Assembly (NCBI GenBank): GCA_029532415.1
Contig: JAQOTA010000023.1
Span: forward strand, 248,001 to 312,000
Source of the DNA: Marasmius tenuissimus
Taxonomy: Eukaryota > Basidiomycota > Agaricomycetes > Agaricales > Marasmiaceae
Reading direction: 5' to 3'
DNA: 64,000 nucleotides
The notes beneath the pieces were generated by a model that saw only the letters and a list, made by a program, of their open reading frames with translations, was not told the DNA's origin and made no database searches. The stretch's first letter is position 1; the number at the start of each line of letters is the position of its first letter. Shown here piece by piece: positions 13,131 through 25,654 of the stretch. The position numbers and the translations under genes are program-made.

Positions 13131-14250
13131 ATGTCCAAATTAATCGCTGTCGTAGGCGCAACTGGCCAGTGAGACTTCCCTCCTTTTGCGTTAGATCTTC
13201 TATTCATCTTTACGTTCATACACCTAGGCAGGGAAGCTCTGTAGTCGACTTCCTTCTCCGAGAGCCGCAAAACTTCAAAGTTCGCGGCCTGACCCGCAAC
13301 CCCGAGTCTCCCGCCGCAAAAGAGCTTGCTTCCAAAGGTGTAGAAGTCGTCAAAGCCGAGCTCGACAACCTCGACGAAGTGACTGCCGCATTTTCCGGAG
13401 CCTGGGGTGTGTATGGCGTCACCCAGTTTTATGAACATGGCTACGAAAAGGAACAGCTCCATGGCAAGCATATCGTCGAGGCCGCCAAGGCTGCCGGCGT
13501 GAAACACATTGTTTTCAGCACTGTCGAAGGGCGAGAGGGAGAGTGCAAGGCCATCAGCTGGACGTCCAAGGCTCAGATCGAGGATAGGATCATCGAGTCC
13601 GGTATTCCGTACACGTTCGTGTACATCCCGATGTACTACGAAAACTTCTGGACAAGTTTCTTCGCACCAAGTTACGACGAGGAAAAGGGGTTCACATGGA
13701 GCATTCCGTTCATGCCTGACGTGCCGATCTTCGCGTTCTCCGTTGCGGACCTCGGTGGATGGGTTGTTCCAGCGTTCAGGGAGCCGGAACAATGGACAGG
13801 TGTGTCGAGCGCATGTCCCTTCGCAATGGCCCAATCATGACGGAGTTCTTCTAGGCAAACAGATCAAGCTTGTCACCGAATACCTCTCGATTCGCGACCT
13901 CGCCACGCAGTTCAGCGAAGTCACTGGCGAAAAGGCTGGTGTGGCCATCGAGATGACTCGTGAGCAGTTCGAGGCTTCTCGCTACGCAGACCACCCTGCC
14001 GCCGAGTTTATGTACTTCTCTTGGGAGTTTGTCATTCGTGCTGGACCGGACAGTGGTTACAGGGTTAGTACAAAATGCCCGCCATCCGAAGCAAAAACTA
14101 ACAGGTTACATCTCCTTTCAGAGCGTAGAGCAGACCTTGTCCATCTACCCCGAGGCTAAGAAATACCGCGAGTGGGTGAAAACTAGTCCGCTCGTGAAGA
14201 ACTTGGTGGAGAAGTCGAAGACGGAAGCCGCCGCGAAAAAGTCGGCCTGA
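13131..14250 (+). CDS. NmrA-like NAD(P)-binding protein
   Basis: Four exons, all in phase: 13131-13168, 13228-13799, 13855-14063 and 14122-14250. The protein begins MSKLIAVVGATGQQGSSVVD, a Rossmann dinucleotide loop (GATGQQG) split by the first intron. It continues with VRGLTRNPESPAAKELASKG and KAAGVKHIVFSTVEGREG, typical of the NmrA/HSCARG family, and ends EKSKTEAAAKKSA. NmrA-like proteins sense NADP/NADPH balance or act as atypical reductases; the classical YxxxK catalytic pair of short-chain dehydrogenases is not evident, so a sensor role is possible. About 315 residues, the usual family length. Confidence 0.9.
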
Positions 14251-14523
14251 AGTATGAAGGATAAAGATCAAACGTTCACGACATTTCATGCCAGCCTAAC
14301 CAATGAATAATATCACTTACTTGTGGAAATTCACGAAATAATAGTACTGCATCGTTTAGGACGGGAGTTTATAGCACAATAGAGACAACTCTTTCAACTT
14401 TTGAAACTTGAACTCGAAGTCACCATAGTGGTGGTGGTAGATGAAGTCGTTGAGGTTAGGGTCGAACGGCACAACCCACTAGCCGCTTATGACGTCGATA
14501 CTAAATCCTCCCATTAATCCATC

Positions 14524-14879
14524 ATGTCCTCGAGTACTGGTGCAACTGCAAAAGTAAGCCCGTCAACCATTAACGAATCATCAATCAATAGCAGCTGATT
14601 GAACGAAAGGACGGAGCCTGGAAATCCAAAGAACAAGGGGATGAGGCACGTTATGCGAACGAAAAGGTAAGTGTAGCGCGGGATTGGCGACCAAGCCAAC
14701 GTTTAACAATCGTCCCACAACTCTAGGAGCAAGCCCAGCTTGCTGCCTTACGCGATCAACTTGCGGAAAAGAAGAAAGAGGCTGAGGTAGAAGCAGTGAA
14801 GGACAGGGATTTTGAAGGTGGCTTTGGTGGCCAAGAAGATCTGGAGGATCGGTATGCGACGACGAGCGGAGAGCATTAA
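14524..14879 (+). CDS. Small IF1-like protein (possible ATPase inhibitor)
   Basis: Three exons join without phase conflict: 14524-14553, 14595-14666 and 14727-14879, giving 84 residues. The protein begins MSSSTGATAKLIERKDGAW and continues with a charged helix (RYANEKEQAQLAALRDQLAE, then KKKEAE), ending in an acidic, Gly-rich tail (FEGGFGGQEDLEDRY). The pattern of a short Gly/Ser start, a DGAW-type segment, an aromatic-NEKE step and an L-x-x-L-R-x-x-L coiled coil resembles mitochondrial F1-ATPase inhibitor IF1. No clear mitochondrial presequence is seen and the acidic tail is unusual, so it may be only a coiled-coil relative. The gene structure is convincing; the function is tentative. Confidence 0.55.
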
Positions 14880-17330
14880 GTTGGAACAATATCGGCTAAC
14901 TTCGACATTCGACTTTCGATCTAGGATTGTATTGGAACCGCTATACGTTTACACGTACTCACGCCGAGAATACATCGTTTACTCATCACGAGTGGGCTTC
15001 AGACCGGCCAACTGAAGCAAGACTAGCGCCCATTTGTGGCTACTCTGTGCAGGTCTCTCGCCATGAAACGCCAATCACTCTCCAATCGAATCTTTAGAAT
15101 ATGGCGATACAGCCCCCAAGCGGTCGGGTATCGAGTATCGTGGGGTGAGTCGAGAGTTCGTTTGAATTATACAAAACCTTTGCGCCTTTGGGCGGGGCTC
15201 GGTGTTTTTTATAGCAGGGCGCAACCCCATTATTGGAACGCTAGTGATGTTCATCAGTGTATTCACCCGGTTTGGCGGAAGAGGAAAGACGAGATCCGCG
15301 TCCAAGGAGGAGTTCCACGCCACGCCAGCAATCGAGCTGCCGTCAACCTTAGCCTGAGCGCTCTTCAGCACTCCGTACTCAGTGCCCCGACGCTGGATCC
15401 TATTCAAAAAAAAACATCTCAAACGTTCTGAGCTAAAGGTAGTCTTGAGTAAAAACTTGACAGCTTTGACAAGCTCTTGACAGACGTGTAGGTCCCAAGC
15501 CACTCGAGTTCAAGTTCCCGCCCTCTCGCCACCCTGGAATTCCCTTTGTAAGTATACAGCCCGCTCAATTCCGTACGTTGAAAGCTCCAAGTCCTCGAGA
15601 TGACACGACTGCCCTGCGCTACTTACTAGACCATGGGTCCCTTCTCGTAGGATCAGGTTGTGATCGAGTCCGAGTTGCAATATTGGGTCGATCCCTCAGC
15701 TGAGTACCAGGTCCCACTCTATTCTTATCTTACGTCCCGAATCTGTAACGTCACCTTCAGCGACGGCCTTTCTACCGCGCCAAGCCGTATGAAGCTGTTG
15801 ACCTCGGTAGAAATCTCGAGGTACAGGACGTGAAGGAGCACGTAGCTTGTAAGCGTTCATGGTGATGGCTGCGAAGTCTTGGTCTGCCTGGGGAGGCGTA
15901 ACGTGATCCTAGCTGTCCGGAACTCCAGCACGATGACCGGAAATGGTTGTCGAGGGCATGATATCGGCGTGCACGCGTGCAGTCTCAGACTCGCAATCCT
16001 TTGGTATTACGCACTTGTTGCTCAATCTCTAGCCTTCTCTAGCTCAGGTAGAGAGGACCTCAAGAAGCCAGAGTAGCAGCGCTTGAGCAGTTATCGATTT
16101 ATCGATCACAGCTCGCCTATACGTGAACGCGGCGATAGAAGGGATTCCAAGAGGATGGCAGCAGACCAAGGCTTTGGAAGCATAAGGGGCCATCCAATAC
16201 ACCTCAACTTCTGGACAGATATTGAGACTGGCCAGTCCCATGTTTCCGAGCGAGTGTGGCGAGCAGTTTTGTTGGTGAACTCCGAACTCCTGCTGTAGCA
16301 GCCCAAAGATGCTAGAAAGCAGGAGACCACAGGCAATAACGAAGCATTACTGGGCAAACTAGTAAGACAGCACTGTAACACTGGGCAGAGCCTGACCGGG
16401 ACCTTGGCTTGAACGAGATATGAACAAGGTCGAATGAGACATCTTGATTGCCTTGTCCCACGATAAGGGGCGTGGCTATTCGTTCAACAGGTACCGCGAC
16501 GCAATGGATGGGAGGAGGCCGGAGGACAAGTTTAATTAGAGATTCTGAACCACCAGAAATAGCCACAAGCGGCGTTGTGTCCCCGGAAGTGTACATGGTG
16601 GCCCGCTTGGAAGAAGTTTAAGGAGGTCGGCTCCACCCGTGGCGGACATCTTTCACCTACTACGGAATGAGCCTTGTCGGTACACACTGCTCTGGTATGA
16701 ACGATCGATGGTGTTGTTTGAGAGGCTATCTAGTATCGACCCGTAAGAGTGCCTCTTCAACTTGTATAACGAGTAGCTTCAGGGAGCCTGAAAGGGCCGA
16801 TAAGGCTGAGCCTCCCCTATTCAATTCCCGTCGCGTTGTATGTCAGATCGACATTGACTAAATGCACAGCCCACCTACAAAATGAGCGCTACGGGCTCAA
16901 TTGAGGGGCTGGTTCTGAACCGAACCAAACCAGGTTTCCTCGTGCAAATCGATAAATCTGGAGAGAGCAAAAGAGAACTAGAGAGAAGCTCTTCCAAGCA
17001 TCGTAAGACGTCAAAATCCCGAGAAATAAGCTTGTGAAGTCAGGTGTTGATGGTTTAAAATACCGTTGAATGTTACGTTGATTGATGAGAGTTCGAGGGC
17101 AACCTGGTCACCAGCCAGTGGCAGTGAGCTTGGCCTGTACAATCGGGCGCTTGACGGGACTGGCTCAGCACTGGCTTGGTTAACCGTTGCCGTTCTTGGG
17201 GCGGGCTCGGCACTTGACCTCGCCGTTTCTTTTTCTTTTACCACCATCTCCTTTCTATAGGGCTCTCTGCGGTGTGCTCAACTCCTTAAATCATCGCAGC
17301 TCTCCCTCATTTCCTCGACTCTTTAAAGCC
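14880..17330. other. Long gene-poor stretch, 2.45 kb
   Basis: No full gene was recognised. Near 15661-15860 two stretches look exon-like: VVIESELQYWVDPSAEYQ bounded by tag and a gtcccact sequence, then RRPFYRAKPYEAVDLGRNL after a cag. They could be remnants or part of a small unrecognised gene. A 142-codon minus frame at 15075-15503 has no recognisable family. The last 200 bases are the promoter of the GH5 gene, with a pyrimidine-rich tract just before its start. Confidence 0.35.
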
Positions 17331-20073
17331 ATGGCTCATCAGTCAAGGCCGTCCGACAATGTCGCCTATGACCCCCTTCCTTTAGAGCATCCACCCTCTC
17401 CAGGACCAGGTGTTGGATCGTTCAATAGCCCTCATTCTCGCACACCAGAGCTTCCTGAAGCCGACATGGGTCTCCCAGAGGGTGCTGCGCAGCCTCGTTT
17501 CCTTGGCCAGGCTTTATACTCAGAGGGGGGCGGTCATAGTATGCGGGACTCTTTTGCATCCTCACACCACACTTCGCAATCAGAGTATACCTCCTCAGTA
17601 TACGCTTTGAACGACACTCGAGATCCCCGTTCGCTATCCAACTACGATGGCCAGTATCGTGACGATCCCAACGATCCGAGTGGTGAAGGGGGTATGTCAA
17701 TGGCGGCAATGGGTCGTAGTCGAGCGCTGGAAGAGAAACGTGCTGCCTATGCTTCGCCGAAATCCAAGCGGAAGGTTATGATCATCGCTGGCATCGCCGC
17801 TCTTGTCCTTCTTCTTCTCGCCATCGTCATTCCCATCTATTTTGCTGTCGTTCGACCGAATAACAAGAACGCCGAATCCGGAAACTCTTCTGGCGACAAT
17901 GGTGGAAATGGTGGAAATGGGAATGGCAATGGCAATGGTGGAAACAAAGGCACTCTGGCTGCTATCACAGGAGGAGATGGTAGTGAAGTCGTTCTGGAGG
18001 ATGGCAAGAAGATGAAGTATACCAACACATTCGGAGGTCACTGGTACTACGACGCCAACGATCCTTTCAACAATGGAGCTCGCGCGCAGTCCTGGACGCC
18101 TGCTCTCAACGAGACTTTTGATCACACTACTAACAGAGTCAGGGGGTGCGTCTGATTTTTTCTCTTACCTGAGGCTTAAAGTTTATCTTACGTGTCATTC
18201 CTAATCTCCGCAGGGTTAATCTGGGTGGCTGGTTTACGATAGAACCTGTGTGTCGCTCCTCATTTTTCGCATGCTTACCGAAACTGACTCTATTCCTGGT
18301 AGTTCATGCAAGTTTCGTTTCGATATCTATGTCTTCGTCCCACTCACCGTTAGATCCGCCCGAAATAGTGTTCCTGCTCTTTTCGAAAAATACCACAATA
18401 CGACCAGCCCACCTGTTGACGAATGGACGCTTCATACTGTTATGGCAGCTGATACGACCGGCGGCGGTATCAATCAAATAGAAGAGCATTACAAGACGTT
18501 CATTGTGGGTTTGTTTCACTGGAAGCTTGACAACTCCACTGACATTCATCTATCCAAATCAGACTGAAGAGGATTTCATGATGATTGCCGGTGCTGGGCT
18601 CAATTACATTCGCCTACCAATGTCTTTCTGGATGATCGAAACATGGCCCGGCGAACCCTACCTTGCGAAGGTCGGCTGGAAGTACTTCGTCAAGGCTCTC
18701 GGCTGGGCTCGCAAGTACGGTCTTCGTGTCAACCTCGACTTCCACGCCGTTCCGGGTAGTCAAAACGGATGGAACCATTCCGGCAGATTGGGAGAGATCA
18801 ACATGTTGCGTGGACCTATGGGTTACGCCAACGCTCAACGTACCCTCGATTACATCCGTATCCTTGCAGAATTTGTCGGTCAACCCCAATACCGCGATGT
18901 CGTCACTATGTTCGGTGTCATCAACGAACCACGGGGGAACTTAGTGGGTCAGGACGTTCTTTCTGGCTTGTGAGTGTACCTGATTATCTCAACGAAACGT
19001 GTCAAGTCTGACCATTATCGTCACACAGTTATGCCGAGGCTTATCGAATCATTCGAGAGGCCACCGGCGGTACTGGGCAGGGACCATGGATCTCTTTCCA
19101 TGACGCTTTTTTCTCTCGCCAGGACTGGAAGGGATTCATCCCCAACGCCGACCGTATCACCTTGGACTCTCACCCGTACATCGCTTTCGGTGGTCAATCC
19201 ACTGATGGATGGGGTTCACGAACTGGCCCGCCATGTGGTTGGGGTAAGGACGTCAACCAGTCGATGTCCGACTTTGGTTTGAGCATCAACGGCGAATACA
19301 GCAATGCCATCAACGACTGTGGCCTTTGGGTGAATGGCGTCGATCAGGGCATTCGTTACGAGGGCACCTTCGTTTTCGAGTCGTTCCCTCGTGTTGGGGA
19401 TTGCTCGCAGTGGACAGATTGGACCAAGTTCACCGATCAAACCAAGTCCGAGATCAAGAACTTCGCTATGGCTAGTATGGATGGACTCTACGTATGTGTT
19501 CTTCGGGTCGTCAGGAGAATGTGCAGCTGACCGTTCTTGCTCCCCATTCAGAACTACTTCTTCTGGACTTGGAAGATTGGTGACTCGCTTGCCTCTGGCA
19601 GAGTTGAATCTCCCGCGTGGTCGTACAGGCTTGGTCTCGAACAAGGATGGATGCCCAAGGACTCCCGCGAGGCCGATGGCTTCTGCCAAAACACCTCACC
19701 TTTCACTGGCACCATCACTAATGGAAATGGTCAGGTCAACCTCGATCAGTACGCATGGCCGCCTGCTTCGATCTTGGAGGGCGGCCCCGTCTCCAGCCTG
19801 CCTAGGTATACTGCGACTGGTGCTATCCCCACCCTTTCAGGCGGTACCTTATCCGTCTCGGGCTCGAAGCCCACGAAGACGGTCGATGCTGGTAATGGAT
19901 GGAACAACCCAAGCGATACAGCCGGAGCCATGACTATGATTTCTGGTTGCAGCTACCTGAATCCTTGGGTTGGTACGGGCGGTACGGTGCCAACGCCCTG
20001 GTGTGCTTCCGCGAGGCGAAGGGAACCAGCTCTGGAGCTGAGTGAGCCCACACCCACACCCCCTCCTTCATAA
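17331..20073 (+). CDS. GH5_9 exo-beta-1,3-glucanase, type II membrane protein
   Basis: The start at 17331 reads MAHQSRPSDNVAYDPLPLEH. A long Pro/Ser-rich cytoplasmic part of about 145 residues precedes one transmembrane helix (VMIIAGIAALVLLLLAIVIP), then a Gly/Asn linker, then the catalytic domain. Catalytic marks: NLGGWFTIEP, HAVPGSQNGWNHSG, the acid/base Glu in FGVINEPRG, and the presumed nucleophile Glu in SINGEYSNA. The C-terminus ends EPTPTPPPS at the stop 20071-20073. About six introns. Such enzymes (ExgD type) trim beta-1,3-glucan at the cell surface. The border between TIEP and VPALFEKYHN is uncertain: the frame stays open through an extra FVPLTVRSARNS. Confidence 0.93.
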
Positions 20074-20665
20074 ATCGCTCTCTCGTCGCCGTCCCATGTT
20101 CTAATGCCCAGCCTCCTTTATCTTGGACAATCACCGCCTGTCAGTTGCAACCTTTAATGCTTTTGTTCAGGAGCTTTCAAACTTCTTGTATTCCGCTATA
20201 GCTGTACTTTCGGTTGGACTTGAATCGGTACGGTGATACGTACAATACTTGCATCGTTCTGCATACAACTTCTTTATGCACACTCATGGACTGGACTCTC
20301 TCCCCTCTATCTTAGCACACCGCACGGTCCTTATATCGAACAGACACTCTTTTCGCGAAGTTCTCCGCCGTATTTATCTCTTGTTTTTTCCCTTGTCGAT
20401 GAGTATCCTATTTGCACTGGCGTAGAACGGCTATTTGTGCCTACACCGGCTACTCTATATTACATAGCGTAGAAAACGAATGTTATTTTCGGATTCCGTG
20501 GGTTATTTCTGTTCTTCCGACCTTTTTTTGTCCAAGCGCGCCGTGCGAGACGCATTTTTATATGAGGACTACTAAAAATACACCGATACACAGTATGATA
20601 CATCTAGATACGCCTGTGGATTCGTAAAACGAACTGTGAGCTGAACACAGGTTATTACCAAACCG
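20074..20665. other. Convergent 3' intergenic region
   Basis: The GH5 gene and the Eaf1 gene end towards each other here. The stretch is AT-rich and contains no coding signal; it presumably holds both polyadenylation regions. Confidence 0.5.
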
Positions 20666-21500
20666 TTACTGCGTTTGATTTGAGTTGAACCCGGGATTCT
20701 GCTGTTGACCAGCTTGTTGTGGGTTCTGCGGCTGTTGGTGTTGCTGCTGCGGATGATGTTGTTGCTGGGCTTGTTGTTGTTGATGTTGCTGGGCCTGCTG
20801 AGCTTGATGCTGATACTGAACGACCAACCATGATCAGTCGTTGTTACCTCAACAGAAACAGTGCAAAGACGTACCATCTGCATCATCAACATTTGTACCT
20901 GTTCCGGTGAGTAATTTGTCATGTTGGGTAGGTAGTACTGTATATTTGGCCGTGGAATCCCGACCACACCGACCTGGCCGTTCTGCTGCGTTGGCTGTAA
21001 AGGTTGAGTTTGCGGCTGAGCAGGGGAGCTGACAGAGACGGGAGTGGCGGAGGTTCGTGAAGGCGGTGGTGAAGTATGGGCAGGTGAAGAAGTCGCATCC
21101 CGAGATGCATTAGCTATAGCTGCGTATGCAGCCGGTAAATGAGTAGCCTGGGCTCCAGTCGATGTACCATTGGCGTTGGGGGGAGCATTTGGGACTGACG
21201 TTCCGGCACCGTTGGCCGCCTGAGCGGCTGCCGCAGCAACGGCGGCGTTTTGGGCTTGTACTTGAGCCAACGCTGCTGCGAGTGCTTGTTGCTGAGAAAG
21301 CGCGAGTTGCTGCTGCTGTTGCTGCGTTGTTTGCGCTGGTTGTGGGCGCTGCACTTGCTGGAGAAGTTGCTGTTGCTGCTGCTGCTGAGGGGACATTCGT
21401 GCCTGACCAGCGACAAGTGGTGTAGCAGCGCGCTGTTGTTGCGAAATGGGAACTTGCGCCTGCTGTTGAGACCGAATGGCGGGGACAACATTCTGGTTGC
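20666..21500 (-). repeat. Gln-rich low-complexity coding tract of Eaf1
   Basis: Imperfect CAG/CAA repeats encode stretches such as SPQQQQQQQLLQQVQRPQ and HHPQQQHQQPQ, with an alanine-rich part between them. This is a disordered, prion-like activation-type tail, as is common in the family, and probably length-variable between strains. Confidence 0.85.
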
Positions 21501-24500
21501 TCATGGCAGCGGCGGGGGGCGGAGGTCTGTTGACTCCGTTGGATGGAGCAGCACCAGCCGCGGGAACGGCCTGGGTAACTTGCGCCTGCAGGGAAGTTGA
21601 GTTGAGGTGTTTTGAACGAGATGCTTCCACTTACTTGACCAGCAGCAGGCGGACGTCCTTGTTGACTCATTCGGGTTCTGAGCTGCATCTCCTGACTTTG
21701 CCTCAACTCCTGTTCGACTTTCATTCTGCTCAACTCAGCCGGCGAAAATTTGGCTAACTTGCTAAAAGCCATATGCGTGTCGTGCAGAACAGGGGGTTTC
21801 TTTACTGTAGACGAACAAACGGACCAACTTCAGTCCAATGAAAAGAAAGACAGAACTTGGACTCACCATTTGCTTTCTGCGCTGCCTCTGCCCGCTTCTT
21901 GACTGCTTTGCGAACAGTGTCTTGGATCAAGATATGTCTTCGTCGGCGTTTTGTTTCACTTCCAGCAACTGGCCCAATAGTGCTCGACACACTTGCACTG
22001 GCCAAACGCTTCACACCACGTGTTGCCATACCAGTGCTGGATGATGCAGGGGGAGGAGTGGCGTCGATAGCTGAACCAGCTTCCTGTCGCTGGCGAATCT
22101 GCTCTTGTTCCCACAACTCTCTCCATCGTTCCTGACAGTCGCGCGATGTACGCACATCCGTGGCAACAGCCTTCCTCGTAGCGTTGAAACATTCGGCTAC
22201 GAGGTCCCAACTGTTCGGGTATTTGTCGATCAAAGACCTAAGCAAAGTATCGTCATTTGCACTCCAAAGATGGTCCAAGGAGCGTCTCTCTTTGGATTTG
22301 TCCTTCGTAGGAGACTGGGGACCCTGAGACGCGGATGGACCAGGGAACGCAGGGGTCACAATTTGGATGGGAGTTGGCTTGTGATCGAACAGTTCTATGG
22401 AACATAGACGTAAACTCTCTGGAGATTCAAATAAAGATTAGACCCACTATTTGCGAATTCCTCGCCATATGCTCGCGTCGGAGGGCCTTCGTACTCCATG
22501 GTAATGGGCATGTCATCGAAAGCAGTCCACTGCCCGTCCACGAAGTGATGAGCTGGGTCGAGAGCACCGATCAACGTGGGCTTTGTGTACATGAACTTTG
22601 ACGCTGGCATAAGCTTCGTTCGTTCGGTCTCTTCAACCCGTTTATTGGGATCTTGTTCAGACTTCTTATCCGACTTCTTCTTGCCTTCTGGAATCGTCGG
22701 TGGTGCAACATCGAGCAGTCCGTACGGCTGCATATCCGGAAATATGTCGGAAATATCGGATGGTGGAAGGATCGAGTGCGGGATATCTTTCTGCTGTGAG
22801 TCCTCCGCACTGGAGATGTGGAAATCATCCAGATCCAGAAAGAGCTGGTCGATTTCGGAATATGCGACTTGCTCGCGTATGGGTGCGTACAGGTTCCGCT
22901 TCTGCGATTTGGAATGGAGATTATTAGGCTCGGAGGAATGCGTATTTGATTTGGTCCCAAGGACGGGATCGTTCGATGTCGATTTGAGACCGGAAGTTGC
23001 ACTATTTTTCCTGCCGTCCGATTTTTTGACATCTTGCGACTGCGTGGATGTCCCAGCGCCATCGAGGGCCATGTTACCGTCCTCCAAAGCGTGGGGGTCA
23101 TCTATCTCCTCTTTTTTCGGCTCTAGATCTTTGAGTCCAACATCGGTGCTCTGCCCAGACTCTTGCAAAGCCAGCGCCTCCTCAAGTCGAGTGGTTTCGT
23201 CCAGTGCGTCCACGACACTCTGGTGGTCCTGGTCTTTGTCTTGTTCATCGTCTTCGTCATCCTCCGACCCATAGTCAACGATGGACTTTTCTGGGGAATT
23301 CTGGGAACCTGTATTCTCGTTGTCGTTGTCCTCGTCGTTTTCTTGCGAGTCCGCGATCATTTCGACGTCGCCAGCTTCTTCTAGTGGCCCTTCGTCCTGA
23401 CGCGGAGGTTTCCAAAGGACACATATACCCTTTTCTACTCTCTCCTCCGGTCCACTGGCAGCGTGCCACTCCAATACGGCGGTCGACAAATTGTAGGCGA
23501 TCGCCATCTTCCATTTTCGTTCTTCTCTGAAGTCGGTGCGCATCCATTTCTAAACAAAGACTCAGGATGTGCAAAATGACAGGTATGAGTTAGGCGCACC
23601 ATTTCCTCCAAGAGATAGTCCCAATGTGACTTCATCGAACCACCAACACCTCGTTGCTTCTTTGGCTGTCTGAAACTCCACCGGCCTTTCGCTTTCAGAT
23701 ACTCGACCCGTTCTGCAGTCCGCAAGAGTTTGAGCTCATTCATAGCGATCTGTAGATCAGGTCAACCTAACGGGAAACTGCGAAAGAATATTCACAACGC
23801 ACGCTCCAGTCTCGGGTCGTGAGGCACTTCGTAGACTTGGAAACTCTCTTGTAGAGGGGGTTCGTTTTAATCGTGATTATCCAGCGATTAAAACCCCAAG
23901 GAGTCCATTCCTCCTTGTTGATTTGACCTCCCGCTTTCTCGACCTTTTCGCGTTCTTTCCGCTTCTGTTTCGCGTACTTGCCCTTCTTGTTGGGATTGAA
24001 TTCCAAAGGAAGTGATTTGATTGGCGGTAGCGGGTAGTCTGCCTCGACATTGAACCGTACACGAGTGGGGGGTGCAGCGGATTCCGACTGGTTCTTGTCG
24101 GCACCGAAGTCCGACGGGAATTGGACATCGTCCCAGGAGTGATAAGAGGAAGAAGGGAATGGGATGAAGACGGGACGAGGAGGTACGATGTCGGCCATAG
24201 GTTCTGATCTAGCATCCATAGGCACCATGAATAAATCTGCTGGCCTGACAGTGACCTCCGGGACAACGTTCTGGGGTTCGGTGGCTTCGGTTGGAGGTAT
24301 AGTTTGGTCGTGGTCTTTCGCAGGTTGGGAGGCTGGTACAATGGACTCTTCAACGATCATATCGTCGTTGACTTCCACGTCGGGAACATGGTCTTCGTTA
24401 TGTGTGGGTTCTTCATGGGTTTGCGGAAGCGCAGCGACCTGTTGGGGAGCGGGTGGTGCTTCAGTAATGTCTACAGCCATATCGTCGGTTTCCTTGGGCT

Positions 24501-25370
24501 CTATAATGTCGGTCGCCACCATATTCAGTTCGAAGGACGGTTCAATGGCCTCAACCTGAGCTGAGGGTTGGTCTTCCCCGCCCGTGACTTCATTGGCAGA
24601 TGCTGGAGGAGAAACCACTTCTTGAGGGACCACTTCTTCGACCGCCGTTGGAGTTGCCACGGGTGGTGGAGAAGCGCGTGTTGGAGGTGAAGGTTCAGCC
24701 ATAGCTTCTGCAGTATCGTCATTACCGTGGACTTCGCCTAACATTAAGACCTGTTCTTCCTCTGGAGGATTTGATATAAAAATGCGGTCGGCGAGTGTAG
24801 CGGCTGGGCTGGCATGTACGGAAGCCGGTGCTGGGGTACCAATCAAGTTGAGCTCGTCGTCTGACTCAAGGGCAGGTTGAGGAGGTGCGACTGGGGAATC
24901 CGATCGCTCAACCGGGGGAGACTGGCTTTTCAAAGGGGATTCGACATTTCCTACTGACGACGAGCGTGAAGAGTCGACAAGAACTTTGGTCGATGGGGGA
25001 ACCAAGCCAAATAATTCGTTTTCAGGTAGAGAACTGAACTGGCCACTCTGGGGGCTTTTAGAGATAAAGAAATGTGATGAGGAGGGGCTGTAGATGAAAT
25101 TGAAACCAACGCACTCGGTCTTCATATTGAACCTATTCAAGAAAACGTGTAGGTCTCCTTCTTCACCATCATCGAAATTCAAGACGGTCCCAACATTCTC
25201 CCTTCTCTTGAGTAAGTGGTACATTTCACGAAGAAGCGCGTTTCGTCGCTCAGAAATCGTCCTTGAGGGTGTATTACTCCGTCAATCGAGATTAGAAAGT
25301 CATTCCAGAATAATGCTCACTCTAATTGCGCAATACGCTGTTCGACTAGTGTTTCTGGATTCTCAGGCAT
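20666..25370 (-). CDS. EAF1: Eaf1/Vid21, NuA4 complex scaffold with HSA and SANT domains
   Basis: The N-terminus reads MPENPETLVEQRIAQLE, then TISERRNALLREMYHLLKRR, the conserved start of this family; the frame stays open upstream to 25589, so an earlier start is possible. A long acidic, Pro/Ser/Thr-rich region follows. The HSA domain spans the exon junction near 23560-23640 (SHWDYLLEEM, then RTDFREERKWKMAIAYNL). The SANT/Myb domain is at about 22230-22290 (LWSANDDTLLRSLIDKYPNSW). The C-terminus is extremely Gln-rich and ends NPGFNSNQTQ at 20666. Roughly 1,350 residues and about ten exons. In yeast, Eaf1 holds together the NuA4 histone acetyltransferase; HSA binds actin-related proteins. The gene faces the DUF2235 gene across a shared promoter that holds a MITE. 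Confidence 0.92.
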
Positions 25371-25654
25371 GTTCGGAAGCCGAACGAGAGAGGCCAGTCT
25401 TCGGATACGGTCAACGATACAGTTGTTACAAGATGTACTGGGTGTCAGGGTCAATTCACTGGGCCTAAAGAAGTGAACGGATAGATTCAGAGGAAGTGTA
25501 ACGATAGGTTTGGAATGGGAGGATGAAGGAAAGTTCAGAGGTGCGTTTCCCAGTTTGGAAATTACCGTCACAAAGATGCGTGACAACAATGTTCAAGCAT
25601 GTTTACTCCCATTTACTCGTCCCCCTCGCCATCACCGCTCGTTTTGTTGGCGCT

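Noticed and set aside
13088..13834. 248-codon minus-strand frame opposite the NmrA-like gene
   Set aside because: It is a shadow of a well-supported gene on the other strand and has no recognisable domain.
15075..15503. 142-codon minus-strand frame in the gene-poor stretch
   Set aside because: There is no recognisable domain, no signal peptide and no neighbouring exons that fit.
22576..23274. 232-codon plus-strand frame opposite EAF1
   Set aside because: Its Ser-rich composition is the complement of the acidic codons of EAF1; it is a shadow.
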